Source: Mariniflexile sp. TRM1-10
GTDB taxonomy: Bacteria > Bacteroidota > Bacteroidia > Flavobacteriales > Flavobacteriaceae
Direction of reading: 5' to 3'
DNA length: 64,000 bases
Assembly: GCF_003425985.1 (NCBI RefSeq)
Contig: NZ_CP022985.1
Location: 4,324,001-4,388,000 of the forward strand
Shown: positions 27,397-36,404 of the stretch, piece by piece
Numbering within the stretch: position 1 is the first letter of the stretch
Layout: every line of letters starts with the position of its first letter
The notes under the pieces: generated by a model
What the model was told of the DNA's origin: nothing
Databases searched by the model: none
Seen by the model: the letters and a program-made list of their open reading frames with translations, nothing else
Made by a program: the position numbers and the translations under genes

Positions 27397-28227
27397 TTAA
27401 ACTAAGTAAATACCGTCTGGTTTAATCTCAATCTGTTTCTGTTTATACAAAGTCCCTACGGCTTTCTTAAAGTTCTTTTTGCTCATTTGAAGCACGTCTT
27501 TTATAACTTCTGGATCAGATTTATCGGTAAGGTTTAAATACCCACTGTTATCGTGAAGTTCATGCAAAATACGTTCGGCATTCGGTTCTATATTTCTATA
27601 ACCTATTTGTCCTAATGAAATATCCAATTTATTACCGGGACGAATCTTTTTTACGATGCCCTTTAACTTATCACCAACACTTAAATCGGTAAAAATTTGG
27701 TCTTTGTATATAAGCCCTGTATGTACTTTATTAACTATGACGTTCATACCAATATCGGATGGGTGCGATACGATGATATCTACTTCATCAAACTGATTCA
27801 CGGTAAGTACTTTATTATCTAAAAAACTATTGGTTTTACTGGAAGCTACCAATCTTCCCGTTTTTTCATCTAAATAACAATACACCAAATACCACCCTTT
27901 CGGCTTCATTTTAAAGGCTTGCTCTTTAAACGGACAAAATAATTCTTTTACCAGACCCCAATCTAAAAAGGCGCCATATTCTGTCACAGCATTGCAACGC
28001 AACAAAGCAAACTCACCGATCTTAATGTATGGCATATCGGTAGTAGCCACAGGGCGTTCTTCGTTGTCCAAATACACAAATACGTCTAACTTATCCCAAA
28101 TCTTGAACGATTCCGGCACATACCTATTTGGCAATAAAACTTCATTATCTTCCGTGTCTACCAAATACGCACCATGCTCTGTTTCGCGTAGTATTTCTAA
28201 TGTATTTACTTCCCCAATTCTTATCAT
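27397..28227 (-). CDS. CvfB-like S1 RNA-binding domain protein
   Basis: 276 residues. Contains repeated S1-like beta-barrel segments (about 1-60, 65-135 and 140-205) and a C-terminal winged-helix-like region ending KKNFKKAVGTLYKQKQIEIK, as in the CvfB family of RNA-binding regulators. Cytoplasmic. First gene of the operon with mnmE. The -7 box TACCTTTG ends 4 nt before the ATG, so the transcript is probably leaderless. Confidence 0.88.
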   Translation of the reverse strand: MIRIGEVNTLEILRETEHGAYLVDTEDNEVLLPNRYVPESFKIWDKLDVFVYLDNEERPVATTDMPYIKIGEFALLRCNAVTEYGAFLDWGLVKELFCPFKEQAFKMKPKGWYLVYCYLDEKTGRLVASSKTNSFLDNKVLTVNQFDEVDIIVSHPSDIGMNVIVNKVHTGLIYKDQIFTDLSVGDKLKGIVKKIRPGNKLDISLGQIGYRNIEPNAERILHELHDNSGYLNLTDKSDPEVIKDVLQMSKKNFKKAVGTLYKQKQIEIKPDGIYLV

Positions 28228-28231
28228 GCTG

Positions 28232-28239
28232 CAAAGGTA
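28232..28239 (-). promoter_or_regulatory. -7 box of S1-domain gene, probably leaderless
   Basis: TACCTTTG on the minus strand matches TAnnTTTG; only CAGC separates it from the ATG. A start of transcription 4-7 nt after the box would fall at or inside the start codon. Confidence 0.55.
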
Positions 28240-28317
28240 ATCATATTAGTTTTTAGACAATGAAGTCATTTAATAAAAAAGCGTTTAGTATATAACAAAA
28301 ATTGAAGTGTGTCATAT

Positions 28318-28475
28318 TGTACTTGTCGAAGTCGAAGTCCCAATACTTCTTACATAGCTTCGACAGGCCTTGTATAACAGGCTATTTTAATCTATAGAGT
28401 CCTCGATGGCTCTGCCGGGGTAGTTCATTACCATTTCCAGTGTCAGACTGAGCTTGTCGAAGTCCTTATCTACAT
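28318..28475. repeat. REP-like words, CTTGTCGAAGT type
   Basis: ACTTGTCGAAGTCGAAGTCC and AGCTTCGACAGGCCT at 28318-28370, and GTGTCAGACTGAGCTTGTCG plus AAGTCC at 28440-28466. These fill much of the 375-bp gap before the DUF2853 terminator. No gene seen. Confidence 0.6.
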
Positions 28476-28544
28476 CTTCTTATTTATACTACTTTAATAA
28501 GCTCATACTTACATCTGATTATATGTGGCTTTTTGTCTTATACT

Positions 28545-28577
28545 AAAAAAAGCGTTACAATTTTAATTTGAAACGCT
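28545..28577 (-). terminator. rho-independent terminator of DUF2853 gene
   Basis: On the minus strand AGCGTT (28577-28572) and AACGCT (28556-28551) form a 6-bp stem followed by a run of T. Confidence 0.65.
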
Positions 28578-28602
28578 CTATAACTATAAAATCTATTTTA
28601 GA

Positions 28603-28941
28603 TTAATAAACAGATTCTTTTTTGAAATGCTTAGTCAATAAATAATAAACAACTGCTCTGTATTTATTACGATTGGTCTTACCATATTGCTCCATAACAG
28701 TATGGATTCCTTTATCTAAATCGGCACTGTCTTTTAGCCCTAATTTTTTAATTAAGAAATTGTTTTTCACAGTTTCAAGTTCAGCTTCATCTGTTCCGGA
28801 AACAGCTGAAGAGTCTGCATTGTAAATTGAAGGGCCACAACCAATTGTTACTTTAGTTAATAAATCCATGTCTGCTGTTACACCACACTTTTCCTTTAAA
28901 TCTGCAGCATACTTAGCAATAAGTTCGTCACGTTTATTCAT
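28603..28941 (-). CDS. DUF2853 family protein
   Basis: 112 residues, helical, cytoplasmic, no catalytic motif visible. The pattern (KYAADLKEKCGV near the start, VTIGCGPSIYNADSS in the middle, KYRAVVYYLLTKHF at the end) matches the DUF2853 family, which is small and of unknown function. It stands alone with its own terminator. Confidence 0.85.
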   Translation of the reverse strand: MNKRDELIAKYAADLKEKCGVTADMDLLTKVTIGCGPSIYNADSSAVSGTDEAELETVKNNFLIKKLGLKDSADLDKGIHTVMEQYGKTNRNKYRAVVYYLLTKHFKKESVY

Positions 28942-29057
28942 AATAAATTTTGTTTTAATGGCTTTAAAGATAACTTTTTTTACAAATTAAACTCATTTAA
29001 ACGCTTCAAAATTGGCTAAAAAATAGTCCTTTTCACTTACTTCAATCTAAAAAGTTT

Positions 29058-29266
29058 AAATAAACCATGGACTTGAAGTCCATAGTTTTGTTTGCAGACT
29101 AAAAGTCTCCAAGGTTAGTTTGCGAAATTAATCGGTGAAATTTTACCGCAAATTCGCAGATTACCAAAAATGTTAAAAATTTGTGAATTTGTGATAAAAA
29201 TTTTTAGACCCTAAAAGGGAAATGCACCAAAGTGCATAGTTTTAACTATTTCTGTGACCAATAAAT
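29058..29266. repeat. R3 structured dispersed repeat, copy 1
   Basis: About 209 bp, around 85% like the copy at 36405-36609 by eye. Palindromes in order: ATGGACTTGAAGTCCAT; a GCAGACTAA/GTTAGTTTGC-type stem; a decayed long stem (TTTTACCGCAAATTCGCA with TTGTGAATTTGTGATAAAA); ATGCACCAAAGTGCAT. It occupies most of the 350-bp gap before menD; no gene seen there. Confidence 0.8.
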
Positions 29267-29291
29267 TCAGAAAAAAAAGTCACAACGTATT

Positions 29292-31052
29292 TTATTTTAA
29301 ATATTCGAAATATTGAAGAAGCACTTCGTCATTAATATTTTTGGGTGTGAAGATCTCTAAAAGTTTTGGGCGCCCATCTTCCACAAAAAATTCTTTTAAA
29401 TAATATTCCAATGGTTTTTCTTTTGAAACACTTTTATAAGCAAACCCATACATTCTGCACAAATGCCTTGCATTTAAATTGTGGGTAGTTTCAAAAAAAG
29501 TTTCAAAATTATCGGAGTTTTTATGCCCCGGAAGAATTCTAAATATCCCACCTCCCTGATTGTTTATAACAATAATTCTAAAATTCTTAGGAATGTAGTT
29601 GTTCCATAGCCCATTGCTGTCATATAAAAAGCTTAAATCTCCCGTTATTAAGGTTGTTGGTTTATCATTCACCACCGCACAACCAATAGCGGTTGATGTA
29701 CTGCCGTCTATTCCGCTAGTACCTCTATTACAAAAGACCGTATTGTTTTTGTTAATATCGAACAACTGCGCGTAGCGAATCGCCGAACTGTTAGCTATTT
29801 GCAAAATATGGTCACTAGGTATATTTTTAAACAGTATATCAAAAACTTTTAAATCGGTAAAAGGGATCGTTTTTAAATATTCGTTGTGCTTTTTTAAACG
29901 GTTATTTTTTACGTCAGTCCAATGAGCATTATAATTACTTTTTACATAATGCGTTATTTTTGGTAAAAAGACCGAAAAAAACTGATTAGGCGTCACATCA
30001 ATATGATTACTTAAACAGAAAAACGTATCGTTAGCACTTTTTTCATCAACATGCCAATGATATTTAGGTTGGAATTTTCGTAATAATGTCTTTATTTTTT
30101 TCGAAACAATTAAACCGCCAAAGGTTAGTAAAATCTCTGGTTGAAGTGCCTTTTTCTCTTCTTCTGTTAAAGGTTCTACAATTTGGTCGATGGACGGAAA
30201 AAAACTTTCATGATATAAATTTGACGTTGTCTCGGTAAACACAACCACACTGTCATCGTCTGCCAGTTCCTTCAACCATTTCTTATCAATCTCATTTGGG
30301 TAATTAGCACCCACAAGTATCATTTTCTTAGAAGTCGAATTCCAGTCTTGCAAACACTCATTAAGCACATAGTCTTCAATAACTTTTGGCTTTAAAGCTG
30401 GTTTTATTGACTTTGGGGTCACTCGTAATTTTTCAACGGTTTCATAAAGTGGTTCATCAAAAGGAATATTGATATGTACTGGTCCTTTTTTTAACAATGC
30501 AAAATTTAAAGCTTCATTAATTTCTTCTTCATTATGCGTTTGAATGTCTTTCTGCAAACCTAAAAAACGTTCTAATTTGTCTTCAAGGTTTTTCAACATG
30601 GGCAATTCTTCGTTTTCAGGAATATTATTCTCGTCTTTTACATCCAGTTTTAGGTTTACGGAATATAAAATATGATTTTCAAAAATATTTTTCTGGTTAA
30701 TGGTCTGCCCATCTCCAATACCAATTAAATGTTTTGGTCGGTCTGCCGATACCACAACCAATGGAATGTCGCTATAATAAGCCTCTGTAACCGCTGGATA
30801 ATAGTTTACCAAAGCACTACCCGATGTACAAACCACCGCTGTAGGTACTTTTAATTGTTGCGCGATACCCAAAGCAAAAAAGGCGGCACAACGCTCGTCT
30901 ACAATACTGTAACAAGTGAAATACGGATTGTTAGTAAAGCCAATGGTTAAAGGGGCATTTCTACTGCCCGGTGAAATAACAATATGCTTTATACCTTTAA
31001 TTTTAAAGAGCTCTATAACGGTTTGTGCGAGAGGGATTTTTGGATAAATCAT
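29292..31052 (-). CDS. menD: 2-succinyl-5-enolpyruvyl-6-hydroxy-3-cyclohexene-1-carboxylate synthase (MenD)
   Basis: 586 residues with the three-domain layout of thiamine-diphosphate enzymes. ISPGSRNAPLTIGF near the N-terminus and DERCAAFFALGIA follow the MenD pattern; the TPP-binding region near residue 470 has GDLSFLYDSNGLW and NNQGGGIF. It joins isochorismate and 2-oxoglutarate in menaquinone synthesis. It lies 50 bp downstream of menF, with a TACTTTTA -7-like box in the gap, so it may also have its own promoter. Confidence 0.96.
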   Translation of the reverse strand: MIYPKIPLAQTVIELFKIKGIKHIVISPGSRNAPLTIGFTNNPYFTCYSIVDERCAAFFALGIAQQLKVPTAVVCTSGSALVNYYPAVTEAYYSDIPLVVVSADRPKHLIGIGDGQTINQKNIFENHILYSVNLKLDVKDENNIPENEELPMLKNLEDKLERFLGLQKDIQTHNEEEINEALNFALLKKGPVHINIPFDEPLYETVEKLRVTPKSIKPALKPKVIEDYVLNECLQDWNSTSKKMILVGANYPNEIDKKWLKELADDDSVVVFTETTSNLYHESFFPSIDQIVEPLTEEEKKALQPEILLTFGGLIVSKKIKTLLRKFQPKYHWHVDEKSANDTFFCLSNHIDVTPNQFFSVFLPKITHYVKSNYNAHWTDVKNNRLKKHNEYLKTIPFTDLKVFDILFKNIPSDHILQIANSSAIRYAQLFDINKNNTVFCNRGTSGIDGSTSTAIGCAVVNDKPTTLITGDLSFLYDSNGLWNNYIPKNFRIIVINNQGGGIFRILPGHKNSDNFETFFETTHNLNARHLCRMYGFAYKSVSKEKPLEYYLKEFFVEDGRPKLLEIFTPKNINDEVLLQYFEYLK

Positions 31053-31102
31053 ATAATTGGATCAATATGTAAAAGTAATAAATAGTGCTTAAAATAAGCT
31101 AA

Positions 31103-32218
31103 TTACAAAATATTTTTAATAATTAAAGATTTTGATACGGTTTCTTCCCATTCACTTTCGGGGTTAGAGTTGGCGGTTATGCCTCCACCAACATATATAA
31201 TGGCCGTATTGTTCTTTAGTTTCATACACCGTAAATTCACATACAATTGTGTGCTTTTTTTGGTAACGGCATAGGCTCTGTTTTCTATATTTCGTTTACC
31301 GGAACGTGGCGCAGTAGTCGTCTCAAAATTCAGTTCACCTAAAAAACCTGTATAAAACTCCCGGTTGTAATGTTCATTCTTTAAAATGAATTGTTTTGCT
31401 TCTTCCTTTGGCAACCCACAAACTGCTGGTGTTGGATGTATGGTACAAATAATATCTTTTAATGTGGAATCTGTTTTTAAACGTGCCGAAACCATGGTTT
31501 TTAAATGTACCAAATTACCTGCCTTTACGGTTTCGGTCTCTGAAACATTTAAACTTTCTATGGAAGGTTGCAAACTATCAACAATAAAATCTGTTACAAA
31601 TTTTTGTTCCTGTTTTTCTTTGTCTTGCCAAATCACATCTAAATTTCCTTTGTAAACCTGCGTGCCTGCCAACGCCATAATAGAAAACTGGCTGCCTTCA
31701 ATTTTTATAAGTGTTTCGGGTGTTGCCCCCAACCATAACCCTACTTTGGGGTGGTACCAGCAATAAATAAAAGATGAGGTGTACGTGCTTAAAAGTCTTT
31801 TAAAAATAACAATGGGATTGGTTTCTGCTATTAAAACATGTTCTTGTCTTGATAACACAACCTTTTTAAAATCCTTAGCTTCGATAGCTTCAACCCCTTT
31901 TTTTACAAGATCTATGTGCTGCTGCTTTTCCTGTTCGTTTATGATTTTTTTGTTTTCTGTAATCCCAATGTCACTTGGCATTAGAGATGACAAAGAAATA
32001 ACTTCAGAACCATCAAAAGGTATCAATACCGAGGTTTCTAAGTCATCAAATGGAGCAAAGACAAAGCCCTTTTCGGTAAAATCTTTTATGGAAATTAATT
32101 CGTTATGAGATTGAAGCAATCCATTAATGTCACTTTTATTAGGCTTTCTATAAACAACAAAGGGCAGTTCATTGTGGTATTGTTGCTCAATACGTTTAAA
32201 AAAATCTTCCGAAGTCAT
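31103..32218 (-). CDS. menF: isochorismate synthase
   Basis: 371 residues, chorismate-binding fold. Conserved stretches KVVLSRQEHV, HPTPAVCGLPKEEA, FYTGFLGE and YVGGGITANSNPESEWEET (including the glutamate that binds magnesium) are present. It converts chorismate to isochorismate, the first committed step of menaquinone synthesis. Flanked by a hotdog thioesterase (3-bp gap upstream) and menD, which fixes the pathway as menaquinone rather than a siderophore. Confidence 0.93.
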   Translation of the reverse strand: MTSEDFFKRIEQQYHNELPFVVYRKPNKSDINGLLQSHNELISIKDFTEKGFVFAPFDDLETSVLIPFDGSEVISLSSLMPSDIGITENKKIINEQEKQQHIDLVKKGVEAIEAKDFKKVVLSRQEHVLIAETNPIVIFKRLLSTYTSSFIYCWYHPKVGLWLGATPETLIKIEGSQFSIMALAGTQVYKGNLDVIWQDKEKQEQKFVTDFIVDSLQPSIESLNVSETETVKAGNLVHLKTMVSARLKTDSTLKDIICTIHPTPAVCGLPKEEAKQFILKNEHYNREFYTGFLGELNFETTTAPRSGKRNIENRAYAVTKKSTQLYVNLRCMKLKNNTAIIYVGGGITANSNPESEWEETVSKSLIIKNIL

Positions 32219-32221
32219 TAA

Positions 32222-32647
32222 TCAGTTCTTTTTTGGCAACGAAATGGTGGTTAATTTACAAACCGATATCAGATTATTGGCATCGTCTGTTACTTTAATA
32301 TCCAGTAATTGTGTGGTTCTGCCTTTATGTACAAACGTTGCCTTAGCATATACAAACCCTTCTTTAATGCTTTTTAAATGATTGGCGGTAATTTCGATGC
32401 CCCTTACAAAAAACTGTTCGGTATCTATAAAAATATGGGAAGCAAAACTACCTACGCTTTCAGCCAAAGCTGCGGTTGCACCACCATGCAGCACGCCATC
32501 AGGCTGATATACTCTAGAATTTACGGGCATACGTGCTACTAAAAAATCATCACCATAATCTATAACCTCAATATGTAAGGTTTCCATTAAGGTATTTTTA
32601 CAAGCTTCATTGGCTTTTGCTATAATGACTTCTTTGGTTAATTGCAT
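32222..32647 (-). CDS. PaaI/MenI-type hotdog thioesterase
   Basis: 141 residues, single hotdog fold with VLHGGATAALAESVGSFAS, the HGG(A/x)xxxLxE pattern whose glutamate is catalytic in 4-hydroxybenzoyl-CoA-like thioesterases. First gene of the menaquinone operon, 3 bp before menF. The position makes 1,4-dihydroxy-2-naphthoyl-CoA the likely substrate, but a phenylacetate-type thioesterase cannot be excluded by sequence. A TACTTTTA -7-like box lies at 32683-32676. Confidence 0.88.
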   Translation of the reverse strand: MQLTKEVIIAKANEACKNTLMETLHIEVIDYGDDFLVARMPVNSRVYQPDGVLHGGATAALAESVGSFASHIFIDTEQFFVRGIEITANHLKSIKEGFVYAKATFVHKGRTTQLLDIKVTDDANNLISVCKLTTISLPKKN

Positions 32648-32756
32648 AGAAATATTGTATTTTTAATCGCGCCTGTAAAAGTACAAAATACACTTGTAAC
32701 AGATATAAAATTTAAGGTTCAATTTAATATATACCTACCTACACAGAATTAACAAA

Positions 32757-33332
32757 ATGATGCAAGTACCAACTTTAGAAAACGACTATGTAAAACTCTC
32801 TTTATTGGGTTTAAGCAATTATAAATATTTAATAGAAGTTGCCCAACAACCCAATCTAGTGCAATACTCCCCCAGTAAAATTGATACACCGGAAAATCTA
32901 AAAGAATATGTGCAAGATGCTGTAGATTGCTATTACCAAAAAACAGCCATTCCTTTTATTATTTTTGATAAACGAACAAGTAGTTACGCAGGTTGTACAC
33001 GTTTTGGATATATCAATTGGCATAATAAAGTGTTGCATATTGGATGGACATGGATAGGAACCCAATTTCAAGGTACGGGATTAAACAAACACATGAAATT
33101 TTTAATGCTGCAATATGCTTTTGAAACCTTGAATTTTGATAAAGTTGAGTTTCGAATTGATGAACGCAACATAAAATCCAGAAAAGCGGTTGAAAAATTA
33201 GGCGCCAAACTTGAAGGCGTATTACGAAAAGACACCTTGATGCTTGATGGTTTTAAACGAAATACTTGTTGTTATGGAATTTTGAATGAGGAATGGATTG
33301 GTATAAAAAATGATGTTTTTAAAGGGTTTTAG
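32757..33332 (+). CDS. GNAT family N-acetyltransferase (RimJ/RimL-like)
   Basis: 191 residues. Acetyl-CoA-binding region WIGTQFQGTGLNKHMKFLML, then VEFRIDERNIKSRKAVEKLGAKLEGVLRK, typical of the RimJ/RimL branch acting on protein or small-molecule amines. The substrate is not predictable. Two adjacent ATG codons (32757 and 32760) could each start the gene. The last 14 bp overlap the broken RhuM fragment on the other strand. Confidence 0.9.
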   Translation: MMQVPTLENDYVKLSLLGLSNYKYLIEVAQQPNLVQYSPSKIDTPENLKEYVQDAVDCYYQKTAIPFIIFDKRTSSYAGCTRFGYINWHNKVLHIGWTWIGTQFQGTGLNKHMKFLMLQYAFETLNFDKVEFRIDERNIKSRKAVEKLGAKLEGVLRKDTLMLDGFKRNTCCYGILNEEWIGIKNDVFKGF

Positions 33333-33549
33333 AAACCGTGTTTGTAAATCGATAATCGATTAAGGTTTGAAATAATTCTGCCATCAATCTTTGAGTAAGC
33401 CAGACCGTCTCATCTTGAAAACGAACATCTAATTTAGTTTCTCCGCTTTCGGTTTGATAAATTATTATTTGAGATTTGTTTTCTTCCATAGCGTTTGCTT
33501 TAATTGCTTTAGTCAAAGTGTTTACTATCTCGTCAATATTCAACTCCAT
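33319..33549 (-). pseudogene. truncated RhuM family fragment
   Basis: 76 codons. Residues about 27-62 (QIIIYQTESGETKLDVRF, then DETVWLTQRLMAELFQ) match the conserved N-terminus of RhuM virulence-family/Fic-associated proteins, which are normally around 300 residues. After MAELFQ the similarity stops and a short unrelated tail runs into the GNAT stop region. It looks like the remnant of a gene whose 3' part was deleted. Confidence 0.7.
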
Positions 33550-33582
33550 ATTCTTGGAGTTAACGGGTTATTTATAGCATCA

Positions 33583-34569
33583 TCAATAACCACCACGTAT
33601 GTTACTATGTATTTCAGATTTATATAATTGTGCTAAAGCTAAATGCGTTTCAGGTGATAACGCTTTAATATTTGAAACTTCGGCATTTGAAATCACTTGC
33701 TTTGTAGAACTTGCTCCCGGAATAATACAACTAACAGCTTGGTGGTCTAAAATCCATCGTAAAGCCAGTTGAACCATGGTTAAATTATCTGGCAATATGT
33801 TATTTTTAATGGTATCAACAAACTCTAATCCTTTTTCAAATGGCAACCCAGCAAAAGTTTCTCCTACATTAAAAGCATCTCCGTTTCTGTTATAATTTCT
33901 ATGGTCGTTTTCTGGAAAGCTTGTATTCTTATCAAATTTCCCTGAAAGCAACCCACTTGCCAATGGCAAGCGCACAATAATGCCAACGCCCTTTGCTTCC
34001 GCTTGCGGAAATAGTTCGGTTACCAATTTTTGTCTGAAAACGTTAAAAATAACTTGCAACGATAGTAAACCTTCTTGTTGCATACATATTAAACCTTCTT
34101 CAACCGTTTCTACACTGGCACCAAAATGTTTAATGAGTCCTTCTTGCTGTAATTCGCGCAACCAATCAAAAACCCTTCCTTCTTTTAAATAGTGTGTTGG
34201 AATGCAATGTAATTGTAACAAATCTATCGACTCTACGCCTAAACGTTGTAAAGAACCTTCAACAGATTTTCGTAAAACGTCTTTTGAGTATTTATCTGGA
34301 TACGCATCCCCTGCTCTACCAAATTTTGTAGCCACACGTATAGGATCATCACACGTTTTTAAAAATTCACCTATAACCGTTTCACTTTTTCCATTGCCAT
34401 ACACGTCTGCAGTATCAAAAAAGGTGATACCATTTTTAACAGATTCATTTAGAATATTTAAAGCAGTTTCTCTTGAAATGTCTTTACCCCAATCGGCTCC
34501 TAGTTGCCAGCAACCTAAACCTACTTCACCAATATTAAATCCGTTAACTCCTAATTTTCTGTTTTTCAT
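33583..34569 (-). CDS. aldo/keto reductase
   Basis: 328 residues from the chosen ATG (34569, MKNRKLGVNG); an upstream in-frame ATG at 34614 would add 15 residues unlike the family. TIM-barrel AKR with catalytic residues in FDTADVYGNGKSE (Asp, Tyr), RVATKFGR (Lys) and LLQLHCIP (His). The C-terminal SCIIPGASSTKQV binds NADPH. Substrate unknown; similar enzymes act on sugars or aldehydes. Stands alone. Confidence 0.92.
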   Translation of the reverse strand: MKNRKLGVNGFNIGEVGLGCWQLGADWGKDISRETALNILNESVKNGITFFDTADVYGNGKSETVIGEFLKTCDDPIRVATKFGRAGDAYPDKYSKDVLRKSVEGSLQRLGVESIDLLQLHCIPTHYLKEGRVFDWLRELQQEGLIKHFGASVETVEEGLICMQQEGLLSLQVIFNVFRQKLVTELFPQAEAKGVGIIVRLPLASGLLSGKFDKNTSFPENDHRNYNRNGDAFNVGETFAGLPFEKGLEFVDTIKNNILPDNLTMVQLALRWILDHQAVSCIIPGASSTKQVISNAEVSNIKALSPETHLALAQLYKSEIHSNIRGGY

Positions 34570-34714
34570 TGAATGTACTTGTATTAATTTCAAAATTGAG
34601 TGCAAATAACACATGTATGTGCTAAAAAAAGACTCTTTGCCGTATAAATATTATAAAAAACGAATATATAACATTTTTAAAGTTTTAATCTATAGTTTTA
34701 GTGCAACCAACGAA

Positions 34715-34747
34715 CTTATCTTGACTTTTTGTTTTTATCAAGATAAG
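34715..34747. promoter_or_regulatory. perfect inverted repeat before small exported protein
   Basis: CTTATCTTGA (34715-34724) and TCAAGATAAG (34738-34747), 10-bp perfect arms. The right arm overlaps TAAGTTTG (34744-34751), a TAnnTTTG -7 match for the gene at 34768. It could be an operator over the promoter or a terminator. Confidence 0.4.
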
Positions 34748-34767
34748 TTTGATATTAAAAACACCTT

Positions 34768-35142
34768 ATGAAAATCACAATTGCTTTTTTTATTATATTT
34801 TTTTTGAGTTCGAGTATAAGTCATGCACAATTTATTTCTACCGATGACAAATTGCACTTTAGTGCTGGCGCTTTTATTTCCGCAACCACTTATGCCGTTG
34901 TTTATACAACCACTAAAAATAAGAAAAAGGCTTTTTGGTATAGTCTTGGAGCTTCTGTGCTTGCTGGAGCTACTAAAGAACTCTATGATAGTGTAAGAAA
35001 AGGCAAAGAAGGCTATTCTTATTATTGGGATACCGGTGAATTAATAGCCACTTCTTTAGGGGGATTAACAGCCAGTACAACTATTAGCCTATTTGTTGGA
35101 AAAAAAAATAGGGAACAAAAAAAGGTAGCATTGGTGAATTAA
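34768..35142 (+). CDS. small exported YfiM/DUF2279-like protein
   Basis: 124 residues. Signal peptide (about 1-20, ending SHAQ), then DDKLHFSAGAFISATTYAVV, a small loop, AGATKELYDS and a second hydrophobic segment (LIATSLGGLTASTTISLFVG). The DK(L)HF...AG..KELYD pattern resembles YfiM/DUF2279-type envelope proteins. Function unknown; similarity judged by eye only. Confidence 0.65.
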   Translation: MKITIAFFIIFFLSSSISHAQFISTDDKLHFSAGAFISATTYAVVYTTTKNKKKAFWYSLGASVLAGATKELYDSVRKGKEGYSYYWDTGELIATSLGGLTASTTISLFVGKKNREQKKVALVN

Positions 35143-35156
35143 TATTCATAGTGTCC

Positions 35157-35340
35157 GATAAAACTTTTACAATTCACTGCAAACACAGTGTCAATGGCTT
35201 TTTAAAGAGATCACCGATGTGTGCCCCTATTTTTTTTTATTAATAAGTTACTTAGGGATTATTAAAACAGAAAAGTAAATCATTTATTGTCATTCTCTTG
35301 TCTCTTGTCTATTTTCTTTATTCTATTCTCTTTATTCTTC
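35157..35340 (+). repeat. R2 dispersed repeat with word tail
   Basis: R2 body at about 35157-35293 (AAAACTTTTACAATTCACTG, then AAAGAGATCACC, AGTTACTTAGGGATTATTAA and AACAGAAAAGTAAATCATTT), followed by TCTCTTG/TCTATTTTC words up to 35340. It matches the reverse copy at 55785-55922 and the partial one at 8246. Confidence 0.75.
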
Positions 35341-35341
35341 A

Positions 35342-36289
35342 TTATTCTATTAACCGTTTTACTATAGCTTTTACAGGTAATATACTATGCGTATGCTCAA
35401 TACTAGGACCTGCAACCCAAACCGTTTTATAGGTGGCTTTGGTAGCGGCATTTTTGGTGGCATTCATTCCTATCGAAAAACGAATCATCTTCACCCACTT
35501 TTTAAGTTTTTTATGCTTGTTTAAAACAGATTCTATCCAAGTAGCCTTAGTACCTATTTTTTGAACATAAGGTGTATTGATAACAGTACATGGTGTCCCC
35601 GAAATACGTTCGGTCATTACAATATCTTCTGCACCGTATTCCACGCAAGCTTGTTTATATTCGTCTGTGACATTAGCTTCAACCGATGCGATAAACGGAC
35701 TCCCGACAGAAACGCCAGCGGCTCCATAACTTAACATGGTATCAATATCTACTTTGCGTCCCACACCGCCTGCCGAAATAATCGGAATATGGCAATTGGA
35801 AACCAACTCTTTTATAAGATTCTCAGGTGACAGATTTCCTCTGTGACCACCGGCTTGATTATTAACAGCTATAACAGCATCGGCTCCCAATCCCTCAACT
35901 TTTTTCGCAAATTTTAAATCGACCACATCACAAAACACTTTTATGCCTACTCGATGTGCTTGATTTATGGTTTCTTCCGGACTTCCTAAAGAGGTTATTA
36001 TAAAATCGCATCCTTCCTCACAAAGTATGCGTAATTGTTCCTTATACTTAATATTCGATTTATTTACTATTAGATTAAATCCAAACGAACCGCCTTCTAC
36101 TTTTGCATTTTTTAACTCAATAATAGCTGCTCTTAATTCTTCCAAAGTTCTATAATTAAGTGCAGGAATACACCCAGCGATACCACATTTCATAGCTTCA
36201 ATAACCATGGCGGTATTTGATACCAAGAACATAGGCGCCTGAATTATTGGATATTTAATTTCTAAAAGTTGAGTAAGTTTCGTTGACAT
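35342..36289 (-). CDS. nitronate monooxygenase family FMN protein
   Basis: 315 residues from the ATG at 36289 (MSTKLTQLLEIKYPIIQAPM); a further in-frame ATG at 36319 lies inside or before the promoter. 2-nitropropane dioxygenase fold with VNNQAGGHRG (catalytic His) and ISAGGVGRK and GVSVGSPFIAS binding the FMN phosphate. It oxidises alkyl nitronates; in many bacteria the physiological substrate is not settled. Single gene. Confidence 0.9.
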   Translation of the reverse strand: MSTKLTQLLEIKYPIIQAPMFLVSNTAMVIEAMKCGIAGCIPALNYRTLEELRAAIIELKNAKVEGGSFGFNLIVNKSNIKYKEQLRILCEEGCDFIITSLGSPEETINQAHRVGIKVFCDVVDLKFAKKVEGLGADAVIAVNNQAGGHRGNLSPENLIKELVSNCHIPIISAGGVGRKVDIDTMLSYGAAGVSVGSPFIASVEANVTDEYKQACVEYGAEDIVMTERISGTPCTVINTPYVQKIGTKATWIESVLNKHKKLKKWVKMIRFSIGMNATKNAATKATYKTVWVAGPSIEHTHSILPVKAIVKRLIE

Positions 36290-36307
36290 TTCTAAAATTG
36301 ATTTCGA

Positions 36308-36315
36308 CAAATATA
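36308..36315 (-). promoter_or_regulatory. -7 box of nitronate monooxygenase gene
   Basis: TATATTTG on the minus strand, 18 nt before the chosen ATG, matches TAnnTTTG. No clear TTTG was found at the -33 spacing. Confidence 0.5.
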
Positions 36316-36404
36316 ACAATATTATGCACGCATAGCATGTTGTTTTGTTTTGAAATTAATAAAATGAAGAACGCAACCATTCAGGGCAAACGTACCAGTT
36401 TCAG

